Shown here piece after piece: positions 1 to 11,272 of a DNA stretch of 64,000 bases. Every line of letters begins with the position of its first letter. Position 1 is the stretch's first letter. This DNA is from Symsagittifera roscoffensis (Eukaryota; Xenacoelomorpha; Acoela; Convolutidae), in NCBI RefSeq assembly GCF_963678635.1, contig NC_087070.1, positions 50,257,989 through 50,321,988 of the forward strand. The letters run 5' to 3'. The notes beneath the pieces were generated by a model. That model was not told the DNA's origin, did no database searches, and saw nothing but the letters and a program-made list of their open reading frames with translations. A program made the translations under genes and the position numbers.

Positions 1-2349
1 TATTTTAGGTACACAAAAAAACTATTTACATTTATATGTTAAAAACTGTTCAGGCTGGAAAAAAATTATTAATAATATTAATAAAATTCTTGTAACAAAT
101 ATTCAATTATCATAAGAAAAATTATTTGAAAAAGCCATTCAGAGGGTTTGATATGATTACTCTACAGAGCTAAGAAGGTGTATTTTGAACTACTTAGGTA
201 ATAAAAAAGTAATTCCACCTGAGAAAATGACGTCATTATTCATTAATTTCTAGAATCTTCTAATTTTTAGAATCTACAGATTTAATCCTTGAATTTCATA
301 GGAAGTCATTACACATTAACATCTAGATTTTTCTCAATCTTCAAAATTCTAGAAATAATCAATAAAATTTAACCAATCAGAATTCCAGAACTAATTCTAA
401 GGTGATGACGTTGATGAAAAAAATTTGTGGATTATAGTTAGTTTGCTAGTTTTTTAAATAAAAATAAAGATACGCAACCAAAGTTGTAAATAATAGGAAT
501 AATTCTCAAGGAAATTCTTCCCTTTTGAAAAGCCTTACTCCACAAAAAATTCTTATTTTACAAAGTCCTTCATAAACAATTAAAGTCAATCAAGAATTCA
601 TTTTTTTTCATGAAAAATTCTGCAAAATCTACAGTTGAAAAAAATATATTTCATTTCATTTGAAAACCTCCTACAGTTCAGTTCTTTTTACCAAGATGAG
701 AAGAATTTTTAGAAGAAACGGAAATCTATCTCAAACTTTGAAACCAATCATAATAGAACGGGCGAGTTACTGCATTCAGTTTGAAATTGGCACCGAAGCT
801 GTCAAGATTCTCAAATTTAAAAAATCTCCCAAGCTAGTGAGCAAGTTATCATAAATCTTTTGGAGTGGAGAGAACTCGAGAGCTGAAGAGTTCAAGATTT
901 AGAAAAGAAGTGGCTATGTCTAAGTCACCTTCGAGAAAAAAAACGGTTTTTCATATGATTCAAATGAAAAACATTTTGATGAATTTGTGGATCTGGGATA
1001 CGGAAATGGTTTTCATTTGCTTACAAGTGAAATTTACTACTATTGACTATTTTTGAAAAAATGGTTGAATTTGACATCTTCTACAGAGATCCGAAGAAGT
1101 GTTTCAGTCCCTTAAGAATTTCCATACATGATTGGGGAAAAATTGAAACAATTCGTGATAGAAGGTACAAGAACAAAAATTGAAGGTTCAACATGATAAC
1201 TTAGCTCTGTTTAGAAGAAAACATGGTGTGGCACATGAAGAAAAAAGTGACAAGGAACTCGAAAATTAACTCACTTTTCTTGAGTTTTTACACTTTTTTT
1301 CAAGTTTCCCATTGAATTGTAAAAAGTTTTTTTATCCTTTGAAAAAAGTGTTCCTGAACCAAAGCTTAGTTTTTAAAGATTTATCAGTGTAAACTTTTAA
1401 GAGCACATTTGAAAACAATTGATTATTTTATCACGAAGCTTACATAATCACTATGCTCTGAACCATGACAATCAATAGAGCAATCAATAATCTTGAACAA
1501 ATCAGATTCATATTTTGAGTTTTGAATTTTTCAAATTCTATCCAGAAATGCTGAACCAAGAGTTTGTGTGGAAGCCAGTTTCTGGTTGGAACATAAATAA
1601 TGTCTCTTGAATTTTTTCCGAATTAGTCGTTTCTTTGCAATGCAAGGAATCTTTTCGGCTCCTTTCTATCGTAAGTTATGTTGAACTGCTCGTCTAAGCT
1701 GATTTAACATTTCTCCGCTTGACGTAACAATACTTGAATAGAATCTGTGTTTGAACAAAATGTAAAACCAGTCAATTTATTGATATATGTTTACATATTT
1801 ATCTAATCTCTGAAAAATTTGGCTAACAGATATTCCTATTAAAACAAACTTACTATTTTCCAAAGAACATAAATAGTTGTGGGTAGAGACACAATAATCA
1901 AGTGTTACTATGTATTTTTCGTAAAAATCACTGGAAACGGAAATAAAAAGCAATTTTTTACAATAATCTGAATAAAAGCTGGGAAGAGCTTGACACATAG
2001 CAGCAGCCATTGGGAAGAACGACTTTTGCTGAAAATTGTGGATTTATATAGGAGAAGTAACGCCAACGTGATTTCGGTATATGTAAATTCCATACAAAAA
2101 ATTCCTTATTTGGTATTACTTCCATAAATGGAAATCAGAATGAGTCAAACTTCTTACTCTCATTTTCATTTAGTCTCGAAATAAATCAATATTCTCATTT
2201 TTCTTCATCTGACCAGTCTGTTCTTCAAAAATTTTCTCAAGAAAAGACACTAGTTCCAATTATATTGAGTTCTCAAAAACTCAAACAAGAATTGGGAGAT
2301 ATGTTTAGTCCCAAAAATCCTTCAAGGGGAAATTTTATTTTGAGCCCTG
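1..2349. other. Intergenic sequence, no gene supported
   Basis: AT-rich sequence with short open frames only (for example 660-854 plus and 1777-2010 minus), none with a credible start, codon pattern, recognised motif or paired splice sites. No repeat or RNA gene is recognised here. Exons too short to see by eye cannot be excluded. Confidence 0.5.
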
Positions 2350-2374
2350 CTTTCAACTATTAAAAACTAACGAT

Positions 2375-2830
2375 TTGGGACAATTTGAAAAGTCCCAACA
2401 AGTCTATCTTAGTGAAAAAGAAGGTGAAGCATTATCGACAATCCGGAATAATGTTATTCACGATGCTGAAAACCTTGGACTCGTACCTATATATAAAGCC
2501 AAATCTGGCAAAGAATCAACTATGGATCAGGAGCTGGCGATCTGTAATAGAGTATATGAAATAGCAACAAACAACATGAGAAGGGTGTGTGTCACAATTA
2601 AGAAGTACAGTGTGAACAAGCCACCCTACATTCAGATTCGAATCTTTACTGCAAAAGAGAATGAAGCAATGAAACAAGTTGCCTCTGTCAACTATACTTT
2701 GAACGAATTTAAAGAACTGTCCCAAATTTTGGGAGACTTTGTGTATGTCAACTATACTTTGAACGAATTTAAAGAACTGTCCCAAATTTTGGGAGAATTT
2801 GTGTTTGTTGATAATTGTAAGCCTCAGTAA
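2375..2830 (+). CDS. Small repeat-borne protein, copy A (possible PC4-like C-terminal half)
   Basis: A frame of about 150 codons in the first array unit. It opens at a TTG with no early ATG, so the true start is unknown; an upstream exon or internal start are possible. The C-terminal half alternates basic/hydrophobic strands (RRVCVTIKKY, PPYIQIR) followed by a helix-like segment (YTLNEFKELSQIL). That order recalls the PC4 single-stranded-DNA-binding fold, but this is weak pattern matching. Oddity: 60 bp at 2687-2746 are repeated exactly in phase at 2747-2806, duplicating the predicted C-terminal helix. The frame survives the duplication. It may be a gene, a transposon relic or a pseudogene. 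Confidence 0.4.
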   Translation: MGQFEKSQQVYLSEKEGEALSTIRNNVIHDAENLGLVPIYKAKSGKESTMDQELAICNRVYEIATNNMRRVCVTIKKYSVNKPPYIQIRIFTAKENEAMKQVASVNYTLNEFKELSQILGDFVYVNYTLNEFKELSQILGEFVFVDNCKPQ

Positions 2831-3639
2831 TGCTTTGTGATGTTTGTATGTTGGTTAATGGAAATATTGTTGGTTCAAAACTATCTTTTGTCACTGAAGT
2901 GCACATTTAGAGCTGGGATATCTGAGGCAAAGTCAGACAAACCATTAGAATTCAATCAAAATTGACATAAAACACTATCCAATTATCAATAGATTTACCA
3001 GTATTCGTTTAGAAAATTACAGAAAAATTTATTTAAATACTGCTGATATCAAAAGATTAGTAAAATTTGTCTTATTTGAAGAAATTTACAAACAAAATGT
3101 ATAGTTAGTTGTAACATTATCATTATTTTTCGAAATTCTGAATTTCATTGGTAGTTTTTAATTGCCTTAATTTGAGGTTTTGATTGGCTACATGGATTTA
3201 CTTAATAATATTCAGTCTCTGAATAAGGGAAAAACTATTTATGTTGATTACAAAATAAGTAAAAATGGTTCAACAATTCGAGTTTTTTCAAGCTTCTTGG
3301 TTAATTTTTCTAAGAAATATGTTTCTATCAAAGGCGTTTTCAATGTCTGAATTGAACATTTATCAGACTTTAAGGTTGAACTAGTTATTAAGTCTAATTA
3401 TATCAAATTTAATCGTGTTTTTAAGTTTTTGAAAAATTATCATTTTTTTATAAACATTTTCAAATTTTTGCACATCTTATCATGGACTCACCATGAAACA
3501 ATAAACATAATCTCTTCATTACACATTCTACAACACATTCTACATGTAATACTCAAAAATTACGTAACGCATGCCGAGGTTTTTGCGAAAAAACTAGACA
3601 TTTTCACACAAAATCCAAAAAATACCGTTTTCCTTACCA

Positions 3640-3980
3640 TTTTCTTACCATCACACTGAAACCTTACCATTCCCTATCTTAATACATTGAGAGACCTATC
3701 CCCTGTGTTAATACAATTAATTTTTAATCCTTATACATAGGGTTATTTTTACAATATCTTAATACATGGGAAATCCAAACAATATCTTCAAATATGGTAA
3801 GATCGGGCGCCAAAACTTTTTCTGAAACTTACCATCTGAAACCTTACCATCCTAATACATGGGAAACCTATTCCCTATCTTAATACATTGGGAAATCTAT
3901 AGCCTAATTTCATACATAGGGTGCTGATCTGATACTCTTTAGCCTATGTTAATACATGGGGGTCAGCACCCACACCCCCT
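3640..3980. repeat. TTAATACAT minisatellite-like block, unit A
   Basis: Irregular short repeats with the core CCTATNTTAATACATNGGG and many ACCTTACCAT words. The block ends with an inverted repeat: GGGTGCTGA at 3919-3927 and TCAGCACCC at 3963-3971. Spacing varies, so this is a degenerate cluster, not a clean satellite. Confidence 0.7.
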
Positions 3981-4275
3981 GATCGACTCACACATATACT
4001 ACTACCAGCTGAATAAAACGTTTCCTTAAACATGAGCTCATTGATGGTCATCATTCCTCAGAGGGTTTCAATTTAGAAGATTCTGCTCAAAAATGACACA
4101 AGTTTTCAGTGAATTTCTTCGAAAAACGGGTTCTGACAATCAGTCAATCGATTGACGACGGGTGTTGATACTGATCAGATTTGCAGAGAAACCTGACAAC
4201 ACAAAAAAAAATCTGTTTTAGTTGAACCAACTGCATAAACACCTCAGTGGCACAAAACAATTCAGTTGAAATTAA

Positions 4276-4482
4276 CTACCATCTAGAAATCAAGAGGTCA
4301 TCGAGGGCCGCCATGACGCAGATTTGGCTGCGGGAGAGCCAGGACGAATCCTTGTGACTGATTTGAATGATTATGGGCGTTGTTTACTAGTTGCTGCTAC
4401 GGTTGAGGTGAAACCACTTCTCCATCAACTTTTGGAACTACTCGAGCAGCATATTTCTGAAGATCAGTTTGGACGCCATTGA
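4276..4482 (+). pseudogene. Coding-looking segment inside array unit (open in unit A only)
   Basis: A 68-codon frame bounded by stops, with a protein-like composition (GRHDADLAAGEPGRILVTDL, then LLHQLLELLEQHISEDQFG). In units B and C the same position has TGG TGA, closing the frame. Shared non-random composition with copy-specific breaks suggests a relic exon of an unknown gene amplified with the array. No family is recognised. Confidence 0.25.
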
Positions 4483-4507
4483 CCTTTAATTGAACCAAGT
4501 ATTTTGA

Positions 4508-4828
4508 ATGCGCCTCGGTACTCATGTCTTCCTCGTTCGTGGTTGGTTTTTACCGTTCCAGCAGTGTAAAGCCGGGCCCTTGTTTTATTCATTGACTTTG
4601 TCGTTCAAGCAATGTTTGAAGTTAAATGCAATATACGCTGCCAAATTGGTTTCTTTATGCAGTGGCTGCATCGCAAAAATGGTGAAAAAACGTCCGATCT
4701 GCATTCAACAACCTTCTTTGATGTCCGTTGTTCAGCTGTTTCCTGCCAGGAAACTTCTGGCTTACGAGGCATTTCAGCCTAAGCCACTTTTCTCAAGGCA
4801 AAGACCATTTCTATCTGCCAGGCGCTGA
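4508..4828 (+). other. 106-codon reading frame in array unit A, unassigned
   Basis: Starts with a real ATG and runs to TGA. The same stretch is open over only 60 codons in unit B (7636-7818) and 82 in unit C (11876-12124), and the opposite strand is also open (for example 7512-7694). The translation is Lys/Gln/Phe-rich without a recognised motif. Probably a chance or decayed frame. Confidence 0.15.
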
Positions 4829-5357
4829 ATACGCTCCATTGCATAGGTGACTACAGCAAGCACCTGGTGAGCTGGCAACTATTTCGAATCGCAGTTCGAT
4901 CGTCGTTAACGCAAATTATTTCACTGCCGTTTCATGTTCGACGTCGAAATTGATTGGTTTTTCATTAAATTGGTTTTCACGAGAAGGAAAAAGCGGCTCC
5001 TCCGTATCCAGCTACATGTTCACATTTTCTAAAATCTCAATGAGGTCCACATTCAACATGTGGAGTCTTTTTCTTGACATTCAACTTTTTGTATTGCCGT
5101 CGTTTGCCGAAGTGAAAACTACCAATTTTCGTTCGTAGCAGAGCGCCGGAAAACAAAAAGAAGAGGCCGTGCTGCTCGAGGATCTTTGATACCTTTCAAC
5201 TGGCCCTGTCCCACAGGCAGGCATTGCTATGACAAACCTGATCCACTACAGGTACCTCATCAACGATTACACCAGATGCCATTAGTGGAGTCTATTTTTT
5301 CACAACAGCTTTCCGTTCTGCGTTTCCGGTAAATTTGTTTTCAACTAAAAAAATACA

Positions 5358-5816
5358 TTGGTCTCATCAGGAACAAACTGGCTAGAGGTTGGAGTTTTTC
5401 AACTATTGAAAATTAACAATTTGCGACAATTTGAAAAGTCCGAACAAGTATATCTTAGTGAAAAAGAAGGTGAAGCATTATCGACAATCCGGAATAATGT
5501 TACTCACGATGCTGAAAACCTTGGACTCGTACCTATATATGAAGCCAAATCTGGCAAAGAATCAACTATGGATCAGGAGCTGGAGATCTGTAATAGAGTA
5601 TATGAAAAAGCAACAAACAACATGAGGAGGGTGTGTGTCACAATCAAGAAGCACAGTGTGAACAAGCCACCCTACATTCAGATTCGACTCATTACTGCAA
5701 AAGAGAATGAAGCAATGAAACAAGTTGCCTATGTCAACTATACTTTGAACGAATTCAAAGAACTCTCCCAAAATTTGGGAGACTTTGTGTTTGTTGATAA
5801 TTGTAAGCCTCAGTAA
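5358..5816 (+). CDS. Small repeat-borne protein, copy B (intact copy)
   Basis: Same protein as in units A and C and the best-preserved copy: continuous to a TAA after the ...DNCKPQ end, without the 60-bp duplication of copy A or the nonsense codon of copy C. The frame opens at a TTG inside sequence shared by all units, and the first in-frame ATG lies deep in the protein (at MDQEL). Translation from this interval alone is therefore doubtful, and an upstream exon may supply the start. The N-terminal half is acidic and hydrophilic (LSEKEGEAL). The C-terminal half has the strand-strand-helix order that suggested a PC4-like fold. Similar substitutions in all three copies show descent from a single coding ancestor. 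Function is not established. Confidence 0.45.
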   Translation: MVSSGTNWLEVGVFQLLKINNLRQFEKSEQVYLSEKEGEALSTIRNNVTHDAENLGLVPIYEAKSGKESTMDQELEICNRVYEKATNNMRRVCVTIKKHSVNKPPYIQIRLITAKENEAMKQVAYVNYTLNEFKELSQNLGDFVFVDNCKPQ

Positions 5817-6629
5817 TGCTTTGTGATGTTTGTATGTTGGTTAATTGAAAAATTGTTGGTTCAAAACTATCTTTTGTCACTGAAGTGCACATTTAGAGCT
5901 GGGATATCTGAGGGAAAGTCAGACAAAACATAAGAATTCAATCAAAATTGACATAAAACACTATCCAATTATCAATAGATTTTCCATTATTTGTTTAGGA
6001 AATTACAGAAAAAGTTATTTAATTACTGCTTATATCAAAAGATCAGTAAAATTTGTCTTATTTGAAAAAATTTACAAACAAAATGTATAGTTAGTTGTAA
6101 CATTATCATTTTTTCGAAATTCTGCATTTTATTGGTAGTTTTTAATTGCCTTAATTTGAGGTTTTGATTTGCTACATGGGTTTACTTAATACTAATCAGT
6201 CTCTAAATAAGGGAAAAACTATTTATGTTGAATACAAAATAAGTAAAAATGGTTCAACAATTCGAGTTTTTCCGTGTTTCAATGTTAATTTTAGTAAGAA
6301 ATATGTTTCTATCAAGGGCGGTTTCAATGTCTGAATTGAACATTTATGAGATTTTAAGGTTGAACTAGTTATTAAGTCAAATTATATCAGATTTTATTGT
6401 GTTTTGAAGTTTTTGAAAAAAATATCAATTTTTTTTATAAACATTTCCAAATTTTTGCACATCTTACCATGGACTTACCATGAAACAATAAACTTTATCT
6501 CTTCATTACACGTTCTACAACACATTCTACATGTAATACTCAAAAATTACGTAACGCATGCCGAGATTTTTGCGAAAAATCTAGACATTTCCACACAAGA
6601 TCCAAAAACTACCGTTTTACTTACCATTT

Positions 6630-6966
6630 TCTTACCATTACACTGAAACCTTACCATTCCCTATCTTAATACATTGGGAAACCTATTCCCTGTGTTAATA
6701 CAATTAATTTCTAATCCTTTTACATAGGGATATTTTTACACTATCTTAATACATGGGAAATCTAAACACTATCTTAAAACATGGTAAGTTCGGGCGCCAA
6801 AAATTTTTCTGAATTTTACCATATGAAACCTTACCATCTTAATACATGGGAAACCTATTCCCTATCTTAATACATTGGGAAATTTATAGCCTATGTTAAT
6901 ACATAGGGTGCTGACCGGGTACTCTATAGCCTATGTTAATACATATGGGTCAGCACCCACACCCCC
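6630..6966. repeat. TTAATACAT minisatellite-like block, unit B
   Basis: Counterpart of the unit A block with the same core words. The inverted repeat is a perfect 10-mer here: GGGTGCTGAC at 6906-6915 and GTCAGCACCC at 6949-6958, with a 33-nt spacer that itself holds one TTAATACAT copy. Confidence 0.7.
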
Positions 6967-9664
6967 TGATCGACTCACACATATACTACTACCAGCTGAA
7001 TAAAATTCTTTCTTAAACATGAGCTCCTTGATGGTCATCATTCCTCAAAAGATTTCAATTTAGAAGATTCTGTTCAAAAATGACACAAGTTTTCAGTGAA
7101 TTTCTTCAAAAAACGGGTCTGACAAGCAGTCAATCAATTGACGACGGGTTTTGATACTGATCAGATATGCAGAGAAACCTGACAACACAGAAAACACAAA
7201 ATCTGTTTTAGTTGAACCAACTGCCTAAACACCTCAGTGGCACATAACAATTCAGTTGAAACTAACTACCATCTAAAAATCAAGAGGTCATCGAGGGCCG
7301 CCATGACGCAGATTTGGCTGCGCGAGAGCCAGGACGTATCCTTGTGACTGATTTGAACGTTTATGAGCGTTGGTGACTAGTTGCTGCTACGGCTGAGGTG
7401 AAACCACTTCTCCGTCAACTTTTGGAACTACTCGCGCATCATATTTCTGAAGATCAGTTTGGACGCCATTGACCTTTAATTGAACCAAGTGGTTGGAATG
7501 CGCCTCGGTACTCATGTCTTCCTCGTTCGTGGTTGATGTATACCATTCCAGCAATGTAAAGCCGGGCCCTTGTTGTATTCATTGACTTTGGCGTTCAAGC
7601 AAAGTTTGAAGTTAAACGCAATGTAAGCTGCCAAATTGGTTTCTTTATGCTGTGGCTGCATCGCAAAAATGGTGAAAAAACGTCCGATCTGCATTCAACA
7701 ACCTTCTTTGATGTCCGTTGTTCAGCTGTTTCCTACCAGGAAACTTCTGGCTTTCAAGGCATTTCAGCCTAAACCACTTTTCTCAAGTCAAAGACCAATT
7801 CTATCTGCCAGGCGCTGAATACGCTCCATTGCATAGGTGACTACAGCAAGCACCTGGTGAGCTGGCAACTATTTCGAATCGCAGTTCGATCGTCGTTAAT
7901 GCAAATCATTTCACTGCCGTTTCATGTTCGACGTCGAATTGATCGGTTTTTCATTAAATTGGTTTTCACGAGAAGGAAAAAGCGGCTCCTCCGTATCCAG
8001 CTACATGTTCACATTTTCTAAAATCTCCTTGAGGTCCATATTCAACATGTGGAGTCTTTTTCTTGACATTCAACTTTTTGGAGAAATCGAAGTAAAAAAA
8101 AGAGTTCTTGACTGCTCTTGAGTCGCAGTGAAGAGAGCGCAGACCGTTGAAGATTCAGAAACTCCAAACAGAAAAATGGATCCTAATTCTCCTGCTGCTG
8201 CAAGGAAGTTTTAGAAGTTGGTCCAGCTCCTCGCGATTGCTTGAAGCAAATAGGCTCGCCGCTTCGGCGCTCGTGAAGAAACATAAGCTGCAGTTTTTGC
8301 GTCACTTTCTTCGTCCTTTGCAATTTCGGTCAGGGTCACCACCTAAAAACGTTCCTGAATTGCTCCCTGAGCCTCAAGTTAAATCAAGGTAACACTAGGT
8401 GTGAATAAAGGCATCTTTCTAACTGAAGTTTGTAATTTTTAACACCATCAGGAAATGAGCTAATTAAAATGGGAGGAGCGTAGTGAAACTTAGAAGGCTC
8501 TTCAAGTTGAAAAAGAAACTGCAACAAAAAATTTTTATAATCAATGGCACTGATTTGAATTTAGTAGCAAAAAAGTACAAATGAAAATTACGCTGTGTGT
8601 GATCCACAGTGAAAAGATCAAATACCAGGTGCAAACTAGGCTAATTACAAGCCTCATCATTGAGAAAAGCACAAAAGATAGCAACAAGCAGTCTAAAAAA
8701 GACATCTGTGCTAGCGGTTGATAAAAACCTCTGCAACGCAGTTAGAAGTGTTCGCCTCTGATACTTTGTATTTGGGGATTGTCCGGAAACCCAGTGGCAA
8801 ACTGGAGAACACCGCAAGTTTGAAGCTACGGAAGAGTTGTTTCAGTAGCAGCTTGGCCAGTGTTGTGATTGTATAAGCTCTGACGAAGGTTGTCAAACTG
8901 GTCAGCAAATAAGCGCGATCGCTACCTCTGACAACTAAACAGCAGGCAGCTTTATATGTTCTCGGTTTGCGGACATTTTGGTGACTCGTTAAATTTACTC
9001 GTCCAAGGGACTCTTTTGTCTCAGGAGGAACTCTTTTGCATTGACAGTGATGTCAGCATCGCAGCTGAAAAAACATCGCTCAGTTTATTTTACTCTATTC
9101 ATCAACAAATATGTTTGTGTCCGCTCCCATAAAGCAGACTCGTCTCATTCTCGATCAAGGAATTTGTGATTAAAAGCCGATTTTCACACCGCACGTAGAT
9201 TTCTGAGCAGTCATAGTCCTAAAATTACTCACGGGATATTAGTTTCTGTGACATGGCTTGCCAAAAAAATGTTGGATGCCATCACATTGAGTTAATTCTT
9301 TCCATTTCGAACTATCCGTCAAATTGTTCCTGTGAAAAGTATGTTTTGGGCAAAGTTCACTTGTACCAAAAGGAACCAAAACCTCATTCATTGTATTGCC
9401 GTCGTTTGCCGAAGTGAAAACTACCAATTTTCGTTCGTAGCAGAGCGCCGGAAAACAAAAAGAAGAGGCCGCGCTGCTCGAGGATCTTTGATACCTTTCA
9501 ACTGGCCCTGTCCCACAGGTAGGCATTGCTATGACAAACCTGATCCACTACAGGTTTTTCATCAACGATTACACCAGAGGCCATTAGTGGAGTCTATTTG
9601 TTCACAACAGCTTTCCGTTCTGCGTAACGTTTCCGGTAAATTTGTTTTCAACTAAAACAATACA

Positions 9665-10123
9665 TTGGTCTCATCAGGAACAAACTGGCTAGAGGTTGGA
9701 GTTTTTCAACTATTGAAAATTAACAATTTGCGACAATTTGAAAAGTCCGAACAAGTCTATCTTAGTGAAAAAGAAGGTGAAGCATTATCGACAATCCGGA
9801 ATCATGTTATTCACGATGCTGAAAACCTTGGACTCGTACCTATATATGAAGCCAAATCTGGCAAAGAATCAAGTATGGATCAGGAGCTGTAGATATGTAA
9901 TAGAGTATATGAAATAGCAACAAACAACATGAGGAGGGTGTGTGTCACAATCAAGACGTACAGTGTGCACAAGCCACCCTACATTCAGATTCGACTCTTT
10001 ACTGCAAAAGAGAATGAATCAATGAAACAAGTTGCCTATGTCAACTATACTTTGAACGAATTCAAAGAACTCTCCCAAATTTTGGGAGACTTTGTGTTTG
10101 TGGATAATTGTAAGCCTCAGTAA
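9665..10123 (+). pseudogene. Small repeat-borne protein, copy C, broken by a nonsense codon
   Basis: Third copy of the array protein. A GAG codon of copy B is TAG here (9890-9892), just after the MDQEL motif. The remaining frame continues open from ATG 9929 to 10123 and keeps the PPYIQIR and YTLNEFKEL segments. The stop lies between the two halves of the protein, so the C-terminal domain could still be made from the internal ATG, but decay is the simpler reading. Confidence 0.6.
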
Positions 10124-10934
10124 TGCTTGGTGATGTTTGTATGCTGGTTAATTGAAATATTGTTGGTTCAAAACTATCTTTTGTCACTGAAGTGCACATT
10201 AAGAGCTGGGATATCTGAGGGAAAGTCGGACAAAACATAAGAATTCAATCAAAATTGACATAAAACACTATCCAATTATCAATAGATTTTCCAGTAATTG
10301 TTTAGGAAACTACAGAAAACTTTATTTAATTACTGCTTATATCAAAAGATCAGTAAAATTTGTCTTATTTGAAAAAATTTACAAACAAAATGTATAGTTA
10401 GTTGTAACATTATCATTATTTTTGAAATTCTGAATTTCATTGGTAGTTTTTAATTGCCTTAATTTGAGGTTTTGATTTGCTACATGGATTTACTTAATAC
10501 TAATCAGTCTCTAAATAAGGGAAAAACTATTTATGTTGATTACAAAATAAGTAAAAATGGTTCAACAATTCGAGTTTTTCCGTGTTTCTTTGTTAATTTT
10601 AGTAAGAAATATGTTTCTATCAAGGGCGGTTTCATGTCTGAATTGAAAATTTATCAGACTTTAAGGTTGAACTAGTTATTAAGTCAAATTATATCAGATT
10701 TTATTGTGTTTTGAAGTTTTTGAAAAAATATCAATTTTTTTATGAACATTTCCAAATTTTTGCACATCTTACCATGGACTTACCATGAAACAATTAACAT
10801 AATCTCTTCATTACACGTTCTACAACACATTCTACATGTAATACTCAAAAATTACGTAACGCATGCCGAGATTTTTGCGAAAAAACAAGACAATTCTACA
10901 CAAAATCCAAAAACTACCGTTTTTCTTACCATTT

Positions 10935-11272
10935 TATTACCATTACACTGAAACCTTACCATTCCCTATCTTAATACATTGGGAAACCTATTCCCTGTGT
11001 TAATACAATTAATTTCTAATCCTTATACATAGGGATATTTTTACACTATCTTAATACATGGGAAATCTAAACACTTTCTTAAAACATGGTAAGTTCGGGC
11101 GCCAAAAATTTTTCTGAATTTTACCATATGAAACCTTACCATCTTAATACATGGGAAACCTATTCCCTATCTTAATACATTGGGAAATTTATAGCCTATG
11201 TTAATACATAGGGTGCTGACCGGATACTCTATAGCCTATGTTAATACATATGGGTCAGCACCCACACCCCCT
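10935..11272. repeat. TTAATACAT minisatellite-like block, unit C
   Basis: Third copy. Inverted repeat arms lie at 11211-11220 and 11254-11263 with the same 33-nt spacer as unit B, so arms and spacer are preserved between the two young units. Confidence 0.7.
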
